In this document: positions 1 through 6,109 of the stretch, piece after piece
Layout: each line of letters opens with the position of its first letter
Numbering within the stretch: position 1 is the stretch's first letter
Source: an uncultured Prevotella sp.
GTDB lineage: Bacteria; Bacteroidota; Bacteroidia; Bacteroidales; Bacteroidaceae
Assembly (NCBI GenBank): GCA_945637645.1
Contig: CALZDK010000066.1
Location: 1-9,962 of the forward strand
Direction: 5' to 3'
Length of the DNA: 9,962 nt
Notes under the pieces: generated by a model
Databases searched by the model: none
Seen by the model: only the letters and a program-made list of their open reading frames with translations
What the model was told of the DNA's origin: nothing
Position numbers and translations under genes: made by a program

Positions 1-81
1 ACGACCTATCTCACCTTCCTCATCTGCGCCCTCTTGCTAAGTGCCCTACTCTATGTTGCCTATTGGATTAGCATGAAATGA
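1..81 (+). CDS. C-terminal end of an unidentified membrane protein (partial)
   Basis: Frame 1 is open from the window edge to a TGA at 79-81 and encodes 26 residues. Almost all are hydrophobic (a stretch like TFLICALLLSALLYVAYW), ending in a short polar tail, ISMK. This looks like the last transmembrane helix of an integral membrane protein whose C-terminus is just outside the bilayer. The rest of the gene lies to the left of the window, so the family cannot be named. It converges on the minus-strand nadE gene, and its stop codon is only a couple of bases from a candidate terminator for the opposite strand. Confidence 0.6.
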   Translation, partial: TTYLTFLICALLLSALLYVAYWISMK

Positions 82-106
82 GAAAAAAACACGAGAATAG
101 CCTCGT
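81..106 (-). terminator. Candidate rho-independent terminator downstream of nadE
   Basis: Read on the minus strand, ACGAG (complement of 102-106) pairs with CTCGT (complement of 91-95), and an extra G-U pair leaves a 4-nt loop. The stem is followed by G and then seven T (the A run at 83-89 on the + strand). This is the order expected of an intrinsic terminator for leftward transcription out of nadE, about 205 nt past its stop. The stem is short (5-6 bp), so the call is tentative. It ends next to the stop codon of the converging + strand gene. Confidence 0.45.
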
Positions 107-170
107 TGGTCATTGAAGATATCTTCGTTGGTCATTGAAGATATCTTCGTTGAAACATGAAGGTATCTTC
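103..170. repeat. 22-bp tandem repeat, three copies, each with a 12-bp palindrome
   Basis: Copies lie at 103-124, 125-146 and 147-168. The first two are identical over all 22 bases. The third matches at 16 of 22 positions by eye. Each copy carries a palindrome that runs into the next copy: GAAGATATCTTC at 115-126 and 137-148, and the variant GAAGGTATCTTC at 159-170. Because the units are self-complementary, neighbours can pair with each other to form a 12-bp stem with a 10-nt loop. It lies in the 3' region between two convergent genes, where it could act as an RNA structure or be a neutral minisatellite. No T run follows on the + strand, so it is not a classical terminator. Confidence 0.85.
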
Positions 171-204
171 TACGATCAGTGAATTTCACACGGATGTCGC
201 TACA

Positions 205-275
205 ACTCTTCACTCTACATCATTTAGGGATAAACACCTTATATTTAAGTAGTTGCGAAATGTAGAGTGAAGAGT
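205..275. repeat. 16-bp perfect inverted repeat with 39-nt spacer
   Basis: ACTCTTCACTCTACAT at 205-220 is exactly reverse-complemented at 260-275, separated by an AT-rich 39-nt segment (221-259) with no coding potential. It lies between convergent genes. It could be a REP or MITE-like element or a long-loop RNA hairpin that protects 3' ends. The spacer is far longer than an intrinsic terminator loop and no T run follows. I see no flanking target-site duplication, so a mobile origin is not shown. Confidence 0.8.
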
Positions 276-283
276 GTCAGCGG

Positions 284-324
284 AGATAGCTTATATACGA
301 ACGAATTGAGATTACAAGCTATCT
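284..324. repeat. 9-bp inverted repeat spanning the nadE stop codon
   Basis: AGATAGCTT at 284-292 is the reverse complement of AAGCTATCT at 316-324. The 23-nt loop contains the nadE stop codon (312-314). On the minus-strand transcript the hairpin would form across the end of the coding region. No T run follows, so it is at best a 3'-end structure, and chance is possible for an arm of this length. Confidence 0.35.
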
Positions 325-2270
325 ATCTCTTCGAGCCATAGGGAGCTGGTGGCATCAGACGGCATACGCCAATCTCCACGAGGGCTGAGGCTCACGCTTC
401 CTACCTTTGGACCGTCGGGCAGACATGAACGTTTGAACTGCTGGGCGAAGAAACGGCGGAAGAATGTGTGGAGCCAGTGCTTTATGGTGTTCTCATTGTA
501 GGTACCAACAGAAGGGTTGTGACCATTGAAGGCAGCCTTTGCCATGATGAAGAGTTTTTGCGGACGATAGCCGAAGCGCAGATAATGATAGAGGAAGAAA
601 TCGTGTAGCTCGTATGGCCCTACGAGGTCTTCGGTCTTCTGACTGATGTTGCCGTCGGCATCGGCAGGGATAAGCTCTGGGCTTATTGGGGTGTCGATGA
701 TGTCGAGGAGCGTTGTACGTGAGGTTTCGTCAACATCGTTGTCGGCAACATATCTGACGAGATGACGTATGAGAGTCTTGGGTATGCTGGCATTTACTCC
801 ATACATCGACATGTGGTCTCCATTGTAGGTAGCCCATCCGAGGGCAAGCTCGCTTAGGTCGCCTGTTCCCACCACCATGCCGCCGACGCGGTTTGCCATG
901 TCCATAAGAATCTGTGTGCGCTCTCGAGCCTGTCCGTTCTCGTAGGTGACGTCGTGGTTTGCGATGTCGTGGTGGATGTCGAGGAAATGCTGTGTGACAC
1001 TCTTTGTTATGGGTATTTCCTCCATAGTGACACCGAGCGATGTCATAAGACTAACGGCATTGTCGTGGGTGCGGTCTGTGGTGCCAAATCCTGGCATGGT
1101 GATGCCGTGGATTCCCTTGCGGTCGAGACCAAGATAGTCGAAGGCACGTACGCATACGAGAAGGGCGAGAGTGGAGTCGAGTCCGCCGCTGATGCCCACA
1201 ACGACGTTTTTGCAGTTGGTATGATGGAGACGCTTCGAGAGTCCTGAGGTCTGTATGTTTAGTATCTCCTCGCACGACCGCTTCATGTCGTCGGACTTAG
1301 GAATGAATGGCAGCGGGTCTATCTCTCGTGTTATGGTGAAGTCGGTGGCAGACGAGTAGTTAAGGGTCTCCACCGGCTTGGTGTCGGTGAAGCGTGCCTT
1401 TCCAGTGCGTTGCGCCATTACGAAGGTGGTATTGGCTCGTCGTTCGCTTCGCAGCCTCTCGATGTCAATCTGCATTATCTCCAATTGTGGTTCTTTGACA
1501 AAACGTTGTGCCTCAGCCAACAGTTTTCCGTTTTCGGCAATGATGGCATTTCCGCCATAGACAACGTCCTGAGTGCTCTCGCCGAAACCGCAGCCAGAAT
1601 AGACATAGGCAGAGATGGTTCGTGCGCTCTGTTGCGAAATGAGCTGGCGGAGATAGTCGTGCTTGCCTATTAGTTCGTCGCTCGCGGAGAGGTTGAGAAT
1701 CACATCGGCACCCGCCAACGCGAGGTTATTGCTTGGTGGAATGGGCGACCACAGGTCTTCGCATATCTCGATGCCGAATTTCAGTCCGTCGGCAGTTACG
1801 AAGACTTGCGGATCGGAGCTTATGGTGACAGGATTCCCTGCGAAATAGACCTGTCGCTCGGTAATGTCGAGAGCCGACGCAAACCATCGTTTCTCATAAA
1901 ACTCGCCATAGTTTGGCAGGAAAGTCTTGGGCACAATGCCGAGAACAGTTCCCTGCTGTACCACAACGGCGCAGTTGAGCAGTATGTCGCCCACCACAAC
2001 CGGCATTCCTACGACGGAGATGATGTCGAGCTTGCGTGTGAAGTCGAGCAGATGCACGAGTGCCTCTTCTGCTTTCTGCAGCAGCAGTTCAGACCGGAAG
2101 AGGTCTTGGCAAGTGTAGCCTGTTATTGACAATTCGGGAAAGACAATCAGCTCTACTCCTTTTCCCTCAGCCTTTGCAATCTGTTCCTCTATGGATAGTA
2201 TGTTGAAATGTGTGTCGGCTACCTTTACGCTCGGTATGGCAGCTGCGACTGTTGCGAATCCGTATTTCAT
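312..2270 (-). CDS. nadE: Glutamine-dependent NAD+ synthetase (two-domain form)
   Basis: This 652-residue cytosolic enzyme makes NAD+ from deamido-NAD+, ATP and glutamine, the last step of NAD synthesis. The N-terminal part (about residues 1-285) is a nitrilase-type glutaminase with the full catalytic triad: Glu46 in FPELSITGY, Lys115 in PKTFLPNYGEF and Cys170 in GIEICEDLW. It releases ammonia that is channelled to the C-terminal synthetase domain (about 330-652). That domain has the ATP-pyrophosphatase P-loop SGGLDS at 361-366, QARERTQ near 448, GTGDLSELALGW at 468-479 and a conserved tail including KRSCLPDGPK. The length fits the large two-domain class also found in Mycobacterium tuberculosis, not the short ammonia-dependent NadE. 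It is the last gene of the leftward run, 58 nt behind the Smr gene. The ATG at 2270 gives a normal family N-terminus. Confidence 0.97.
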   Translation of the reverse strand: MKYGFATVAAAIPSVKVADTHFNILSIEEQIAKAEGKGVELIVFPELSITGYTCQDLFRSELLLQKAEEALVHLLDFTRKLDIISVVGMPVVVGDILLNCAVVVQQGTVLGIVPKTFLPNYGEFYEKRWFASALDITERQVYFAGNPVTISSDPQVFVTADGLKFGIEICEDLWSPIPPSNNLALAGADVILNLSASDELIGKHDYLRQLISQQSARTISAYVYSGCGFGESTQDVVYGGNAIIAENGKLLAEAQRFVKEPQLEIMQIDIERLRSERRANTTFVMAQRTGKARFTDTKPVETLNYSSATDFTITREIDPLPFIPKSDDMKRSCEEILNIQTSGLSKRLHHTNCKNVVVGISGGLDSTLALLVCVRAFDYLGLDRKGIHGITMPGFGTTDRTHDNAVSLMTSLGVTMEEIPITKSVTQHFLDIHHDIANHDVTYENGQARERTQILMDMANRVGGMVVGTGDLSELALGWATYNGDHMSMYGVNASIPKTLIRHLVRYVADNDVDETSRTTLLDIIDTPISPELIPADADGNISQKTEDLVGPYELHDFFLYHYLRFGYRPQKLFIMAKAAFNGHNPSVGTYNENTIKHWLHTFFRRFFAQQFKRSCLPDGPKVGSVSLSPRGDWRMPSDATSSLWLEEIDSL

Positions 2271-2282
2271 AATGTTATTTTA

Positions 2283-2328
2283 TTTAAGTTTCGCATATGC
2301 TCAACTCTAAGAAGTTAAGGAAGTTGAG
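2283..2328 (-). promoter_or_regulatory. Smr-nadE intergenic segment: small hairpin and an 11-nt motif shared with queA
   Basis: On the minus strand, the Smr stop codon is followed at once by CTCAACT, a 15-nt loop and AGTTGAG (+ strand arms 2300-2306 and 2322-2328). CGAAACTTAAA (2283-2293) then ends 12 nt before the nadE ATG. The same 11-mer lies before queA. This is the only gap in the leftward run wide enough for a separate promoter. I see no good match to the Bacteroidetes TAnnTTTG -7 box, so a promoter is not claimed. The hairpin has no T run and could be an attenuator, a processing site or chance. Confidence 0.25.
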
Positions 2329-3402
2329 TTATTTTATTGTTACTTGTGTTGCCCCATAACCGTATTCCTGGAACGAGGCGTCCTGATAGGTACAGGTCTT
2401 GAAACGATAGCGCAGCTCGTTGATGAGAGCCTGACGGAGAATGCCTTCTCCCTTGCCGTGTATGAACACTATCTTGCGTCCCTTCTCCTTTTCGTGCTCT
2501 CTGATGGTCTTGCGAAACTGCTCAAGCTGATAGTTGAGTATGTCGGAGTGCGACATGCCTGTCGTGGTGTCGAGAAGTTCAGAGGCATGGAGGTCAACAA
2601 CGATTGGGGCGTTGGGGTCGTCTTTCTTCACCTGTGGGGCATGCGACTTCGGGCGGTCGGCGTTTATCTTTCCCATCATCTCCTGCTTCAGCCGCTTTGC
2701 ATCCACCACGAGAGGGCGTGCCTCGGCATCGTTCTCGACGAGTGTGAGCACATAGGCTGGCTGTTCGAAGAAGTCGTTCTCCTGGAAGGTGTGGAGCTTG
2801 TAGAATTTCACTGGGTCGAGACGAAGTTGTACGTCGACGACAGGTTTCAGCAGGAAGCTCTTGCCGCGCTTGTAGGCGAGAATCTGCACCGCTATGCGGT
2901 TGAAGTTGTTAAGGTCTTCGCGACCGAACTCCTCTATGTAGAGTTTGGTGTTTGGCTCTATCTCGCCCGAAGATCTCAGCTGCCAGTTGTTTCCCTCCGC
3001 AGTGAGATAGGTGAACTGCATATAGTAGTTGCTGTCGTTAACGATGTATGTCTCGAAGCGTGTGGATGTCATCTCCTTTGGCGACATCGGCACATAGGCA
3101 ATATATGCCGAGAGCTTGTCACCGCCCTTGCGTTCCTCCACTGGAGCCTTGAAAGTGACAGGGCGGTCGGCGGGATCGTAGTCCTCGTCGTCCTGTGCCA
3201 CGTTGATGGTTTTCTTCTGCTTGTCGGCAACAAGTCTTGATGTGCTGTAGTCGTCGTCGCCCACCACAACAAGTTCGTTGGCAGGAGTGGGTACTTGGAA
3301 TCCGTCCTCGTCCTCCACGAGCACAATATTTTTACCTTGGAAGCCGGCAACTCGTCCGCCTCCCACATCGCTTAGAAATCTTACTTTGTCTCCTATTTTC
3401 AT
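2329..3402 (-). CDS. DUF2027-Smr domain protein
   Basis: This is a 357-residue protein predicted to be soluble. The start (residues 1-48, MKIGDKVRFLSDVGGGRV...) resembles a small KOW/SH3-like beta barrel of the kind also found in MutS2. An acidic, low-complexity stretch follows (about 49-92). The middle (about 95-245) matches what I know as the Bacteroidetes DUF2027 region. The C-terminus (about 267-357) is a Smr domain with the DLH motif at 270-272 and the HGKGEG loop at 315-320, the two signature elements of Smr nucleases. Smr domains in MutS2 and SmrB act on RNA or collided ribosomes. Whether this protein does so is inference. MutS-type ATPase motifs are absent, so it is not MutS2. It begins 7 nt after queA, which suggests shared transcription. 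The ATG at 3402 follows an A-rich leader without a clear Shine-Dalgarno sequence. Confidence 0.88.
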   Translation of the reverse strand: MKIGDKVRFLSDVGGGRVAGFQGKNIVLVEDEDGFQVPTPANELVVVGDDDYSTSRLVADKQKKTINVAQDDEDYDPADRPVTFKAPVEERKGGDKLSAYIAYVPMSPKEMTSTRFETYIVNDSNYYMQFTYLTAEGNNWQLRSSGEIEPNTKLYIEEFGREDLNNFNRIAVQILAYKRGKSFLLKPVVDVQLRLDPVKFYKLHTFQENDFFEQPAYVLTLVENDAEARPLVVDAKRLKQEMMGKINADRPKSHAPQVKKDDPNAPIVVDLHASELLDTTTGMSHSDILNYQLEQFRKTIREHEKEKGRKIVFIHGKGEGILRQALINELRYRFKTCTYQDASFQEYGYGATQVTIK

Positions 3403-3409
3403 TTTTTTC

Positions 3410-4627
3410 TTATGGAATTAAAAGATTACTGTCACCGTAGCTCAGGAAGCGGAAGTCGTGGTCGAGGGCGTAGTCATAGATGTGGCGCCAGTCGCCCTTG
3501 ACGAATGCGCTGACAAGCAGCAGCAGAGTGCTCTGCGGCTGATGGAAATTGGTGACGAGCATTTTCACTATCTTATAGTCGTAGCCTGGGGCAATGATTA
3601 TTTGGGTGCTGGAATGTAGCGTGGAACGGTTGTGTCTTTCAAGGTAGCTGTCGAGTGCCTTGAGCGACTCAAGCGGTGTCACATCGGTCTGTGTTTCGTA
3701 AGGCTCCCATTGGTTTACGTGCATATCCTCCTCGCTGATGTCTGGGTTCGCCATTGCCTTCAGTCCCATGAAATATAGGCTTTCAAGGGTTCTCACGCTT
3801 GTTGTGCCCACGGCTATTGCCTCTGCATTGTGGGCAATGAGCCGTTGTATGGTGTCGCGGTGGACGGCGATGAACTCGGTGTGCATCTCGTGTCCCTCTA
3901 TCTCTTCACTTTTCACCGGTTTGAAGGTGCCAGCGCCAACGTGGAGTGTTAGTTCGTCGCGCTCTATTCCGTGGCGGTCTATGTCGGCAAGCACAGCCTC
4001 GGTGAAATGAAGTCCTGCAGTTGGTGCAGCCACACTGCCTTTTATCTTTGAATAGACTGTCTGGTAGGTGGTTTTGTCGCTCTCCTGGGTGTCGCGGTTT
4101 AGATAAGGCGGGATGGGAAGTTCGCCCACGGCGTCGAGTATCTCGGCAAAGGAGACATTCTGATTGTCCCACGAAAGTCGTATGCGGTGTGATGTGCGTT
4201 CCTCCTCAATATATTCCGCACTCAGTGTTACGTTGTTTTCACCCACTGGGAAGGTTCTGCTGAGCGTTCCGTTCTTCCATTTCTTCAGGTTTCCCACGAG
4301 GCAATGCCACTGGCACGAGTGGTGAGTCTGGAACATTTGCTCGTAGTCGGCAGGCGAGGCAGGCTCAAGCAGGAACACTTCGATGAGTGCTCCTGTCTGT
4401 TTTCGGAAATGTAGTCTTGCCTGAATCACCTTGGTGTTGTTGAATATCATCAGCGCTCCCTGTGGAAGATAAGTGGGGAGATTGAAGAACGTGTCCTCGC
4501 TGATGTCGCCGTGGCGATAGACCAAGAGCTTGGAGTGGTCGCGTTGTGAGAGAGGGAACTTCGCTATCCTCTCGTCGGGGAGCGGATAGTCGTAGTCTCT
4601 TATGTGTATATGTTTTGTATCGTTCAT
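3410..4627 (-). CDS. queA: S-adenosylmethionine:tRNA ribosyltransferase-isomerase QueA
   Basis: QueA transfers and isomerises the ribosyl group of S-adenosylmethionine onto 7-aminomethyl-7-deazaguanine in the wobble position of certain tRNAs, giving epoxyqueuosine. Family motifs are present in order: FNNTKVIQARL (62-72), ELPIPPYL (169-176), TYQTVY (187-192), GSVAAPTAGLHFT (197-209), HVGAGTFKPV (229-238), GTTSVRTLES (274-283) and TNFHQPQSTLLLLVSAF (359-375). At 405 residues it is about 50 longer than E. coli QueA. Most of the excess is an insertion at about 284-340, before TQIIIAPGYDYK, which I believe is usual in Bacteroidales. It lies 19 nt after the PAP2 gene and 7 nt before the Smr gene. 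No other queuosine gene is in the window. The start is the ATG at 4627. Confidence 0.97.
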   Translation of the reverse strand: MNDTKHIHIRDYDYPLPDERIAKFPLSQRDHSKLLVYRHGDISEDTFFNLPTYLPQGALMIFNNTKVIQARLHFRKQTGALIEVFLLEPASPADYEQMFQTHHSCQWHCLVGNLKKWKNGTLSRTFPVGENNVTLSAEYIEEERTSHRIRLSWDNQNVSFAEILDAVGELPIPPYLNRDTQESDKTTYQTVYSKIKGSVAAPTAGLHFTEAVLADIDRHGIERDELTLHVGAGTFKPVKSEEIEGHEMHTEFIAVHRDTIQRLIAHNAEAIAVGTTSVRTLESLYFMGLKAMANPDISEEDMHVNQWEPYETQTDVTPLESLKALDSYLERHNRSTLHSSTQIIIAPGYDYKIVKMLVTNFHQPQSTLLLLVSAFVKGDWRHIYDYALDHDFRFLSYGDSNLLIP

Positions 4628-4635
4628 CTAATGAG

Positions 4636-4646
4636 TTTAAGTTTCG
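4636..4646 (-). promoter_or_regulatory. 11-nt motif before queA, identical to one before nadE
   Basis: On the minus strand, CGAAACTTAAA lies directly after the PAP2 stop codon and 8 nt before the queA ATG. The same 11 bases occur 12 nt before the nadE ATG (2283-2293). The function is unknown. It could be an A-rich ribosome-standby sequence, which Bacteroidetes favour over Shine-Dalgarno sites, or chance in AT-rich spacers. Confidence 0.25.
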
Positions 4647-5336
4647 TCATAACAAGCACGCCATTACCTGTGCATAGACAAAGGTATAGGCAAGGACGCA
4701 GAGTACCACGTCAACGTCGGACACCACATATCCTGTGGAGGTGTATTGTGTGGAAATGAACTCGCCCCAATCCACATTTCGGCAAAGCACATAGTAGTAG
4801 AACAGGAACACTCCTGTTGCCACTATACCTCCCCAAAGCAGTCCCATGGCGATGTCACCCGGATAGTGTACTCCGAGATAGAGCCTCGTCCAGCAGTTTA
4901 CAAGCGACCACACTATGAGTGAGAACGAGAGGTATCCGTTTCTCACGAGAAGTGTGAAGAACACTGCTATTGAGAAGGTGTTTGCGGCATGGGCGGAGAA
5001 GAAGCCGTAGTTGCCTCCCCTGTATCCGTTCACCACATCCACAAGCAGTCCTATCTCAGGGTCGTGTGTCGGTCGCCAACGTGCCACAAGAGGCTTCACT
5101 ATGGTGTCGTCAACGGTTCCCGCAAACAGCACACAGAGTGCTGCGCAACCCACTATGGAGACAATTTTCCATACGCTCTCGTTGTTTTTGACCACAAGGA
5201 AGAACAAGGCAATGTATAGTGGAATCCATGTTTGCGCCTTGGTTAGCGTCGTCATCAGTGCATCCACATACAGCGAGCTGCCTCCATTTAGTTCCAGCAG
5301 CAGTTGCTTGTCGAGTTCTATGAGCGAGTCAATCAT
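4647..5336 (-). CDS. PAP2-superfamily membrane phosphatase
   Basis: This 229-residue integral membrane protein has the three-part PAP2 (acid phosphatase/vanadium haloperoxidase) signature. The motifs are K81 with R88-P89 in KPLVARWRP, the SAH motif with catalytic His116 in GFFSAHAANTF, and Arg151, His157 and Asp161 in TRLYLGVHYPGD. About six hydrophobic segments are visible (roughly 38-50, 57-75, 119-133, 137-150, 163-184 and 205-225). The second motif departs from the common PSGH (FSAH here), but the histidine is kept. Such enzymes remove phosphate from lipids such as undecaprenyl diphosphate, phosphatidylglycerol phosphate or lipid A. The sequence does not tell which. Its ATG overlaps the stop of the batD-batE reading frame as ATGA (5333-5336), so it is probably translationally coupled to the bat genes. 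Confidence 0.9.
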   Translation of the reverse strand: MIDSLIELDKQLLLELNGGSSLYVDALMTTLTKAQTWIPLYIALFFLVVKNNESVWKIVSIVGCAALCVLFAGTVDDTIVKPLVARWRPTHDPEIGLLVDVVNGYRGGNYGFFSAHAANTFSIAVFFTLLVRNGYLSFSLIVWSLVNCWTRLYLGVHYPGDIAMGLLWGGIVATGVFLFYYYVLCRNVDWGEFISTQYTSTGYVVSDVDVVLCVLAYTFVYAQVMACLL

Positions 5337-6109
5337 ATTGTCTCCATTTTTGAAGTCTCTATCCAGCCACTCTTACCGTCGGCAATCCGTATTTCCTTCC
5401 AGTCCTTCATGGAACCGTCAATTATGTCCACTCTTGTTCCCTCGTGAAGGTTGAAGAGGTCGGTGCCGTTTTTCGAAGGAGTGCTTTTTATCTGTACCGT
5501 TGGAGCTGTGATTACGGCTCCAGTTCGGTTTACGAGTTTCTCCTTTTGCTGCTGCGCCATGATGTTCGACAACACGAAGACCACAATCATGATCATAGCC
5601 CCGAAGAATCCTGTCTTCCTCATCAGCAGACGCTCGGCGAAGAGATAAGACAGGGCGCAGACTATTGCTATTGCAAGTGCTATGAGAGCCGTGGTTGCCC
5701 ATCCGTCAACACTCATCAGGTTTACCACCTGACGATACCAGTTGAAGAAGAACATCTCCGACTCTGGCGTTATTTTGTCGATGGTCTTTGATCGTGCGAG
5801 CTGAAGGTTGAAGCGCACGTCGGCATCGCCTGGCGAGAGCAGTGCTGCACGCTCGTAGTTGAGTATGGCACGAGTGAGGTTGTTGGTGCGATAGTAGGCG
5901 TTTCCGAGGTTGTAGTAAATCTCGGCATTGGCGCCATGTTTCAGCAGCTCCTCATAGTCGGCAATGGCTTGCTGATACTGTTCCTTCTTGTATGCCTGGT
6001 CTGCATTTGCCTTTGTTGCCATAGCCGAGGCTGATTGGCAGAAGGCGAATGACATGAAGGCCACGACCACGAGAGCCTTTGCTGCCGACGTTTTGTTCTT
6101 TTTCCTCAT
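5333..6109 (-). CDS. batE: Possible separately translated BatE from an internal start
   Basis: Within the batD-batE frame, the ATG at 6107-6109 would begin a 258-residue protein that looks complete for BatE: a basic start (MRKKNKTSAAK), a hydrophobic core (ALVVVAFMSFAF), small residues suited to signal peptidase (CQSASAMA), TPR units, two membrane segments and an SH3-like domain. GAGGAG (6113-6118 on the minus strand) precedes it with a 3-nt gap, or 5 nt counted from GAGG. This is better than most starts in the window. Bacteroidetes ribosomes depend little on Shine-Dalgarno pairing, and the purines also encode Glu-Glu-Lys, so internal initiation is only a hypothesis. Confidence 0.35.
   Translation of the reverse strand: MRKKNKTSAAKALVVVAFMSFAFCQSASAMATKANADQAYKKEQYQQAIADYEELLKHGANAEIYYNLGNAYYRTNNLTRAILNYERAALLSPGDADVRFNLQLARSKTIDKITPESEMFFFNWYRQVVNLMSVDGWATTALIALAIAIVCALSYLFAERLLMRKTGFFGAMIMIVVFVLSNIMAQQQKEKLVNRTGAVITAPTVQIKSTPSKNGTDLFNLHEGTRVDIIDGSMKDWKEIRIADGKSGWIETSKMETI

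Noticed and set aside
103..170. A possible CRISPR array
   Set aside because: The 22-bp units are directly adjacent with no spacers, there are only three, and no cas genes are in the window.
205..275. A classical intrinsic terminator
   Set aside because: The 39-nt loop is too long and there is no T run after either arm.
2271..2328. A nadE promoter
   Set aside because: No convincing TAnnTTTG box with an upstream TTTG element could be seen in the 58-nt gap.
2344..3240. A 298-codon open frame on the + strand antisense to the Smr gene
   Set aside because: It lies wholly opposite a well-supported gene, its protein has no recognisable domain, and it is best explained by codon bias on the other strand.
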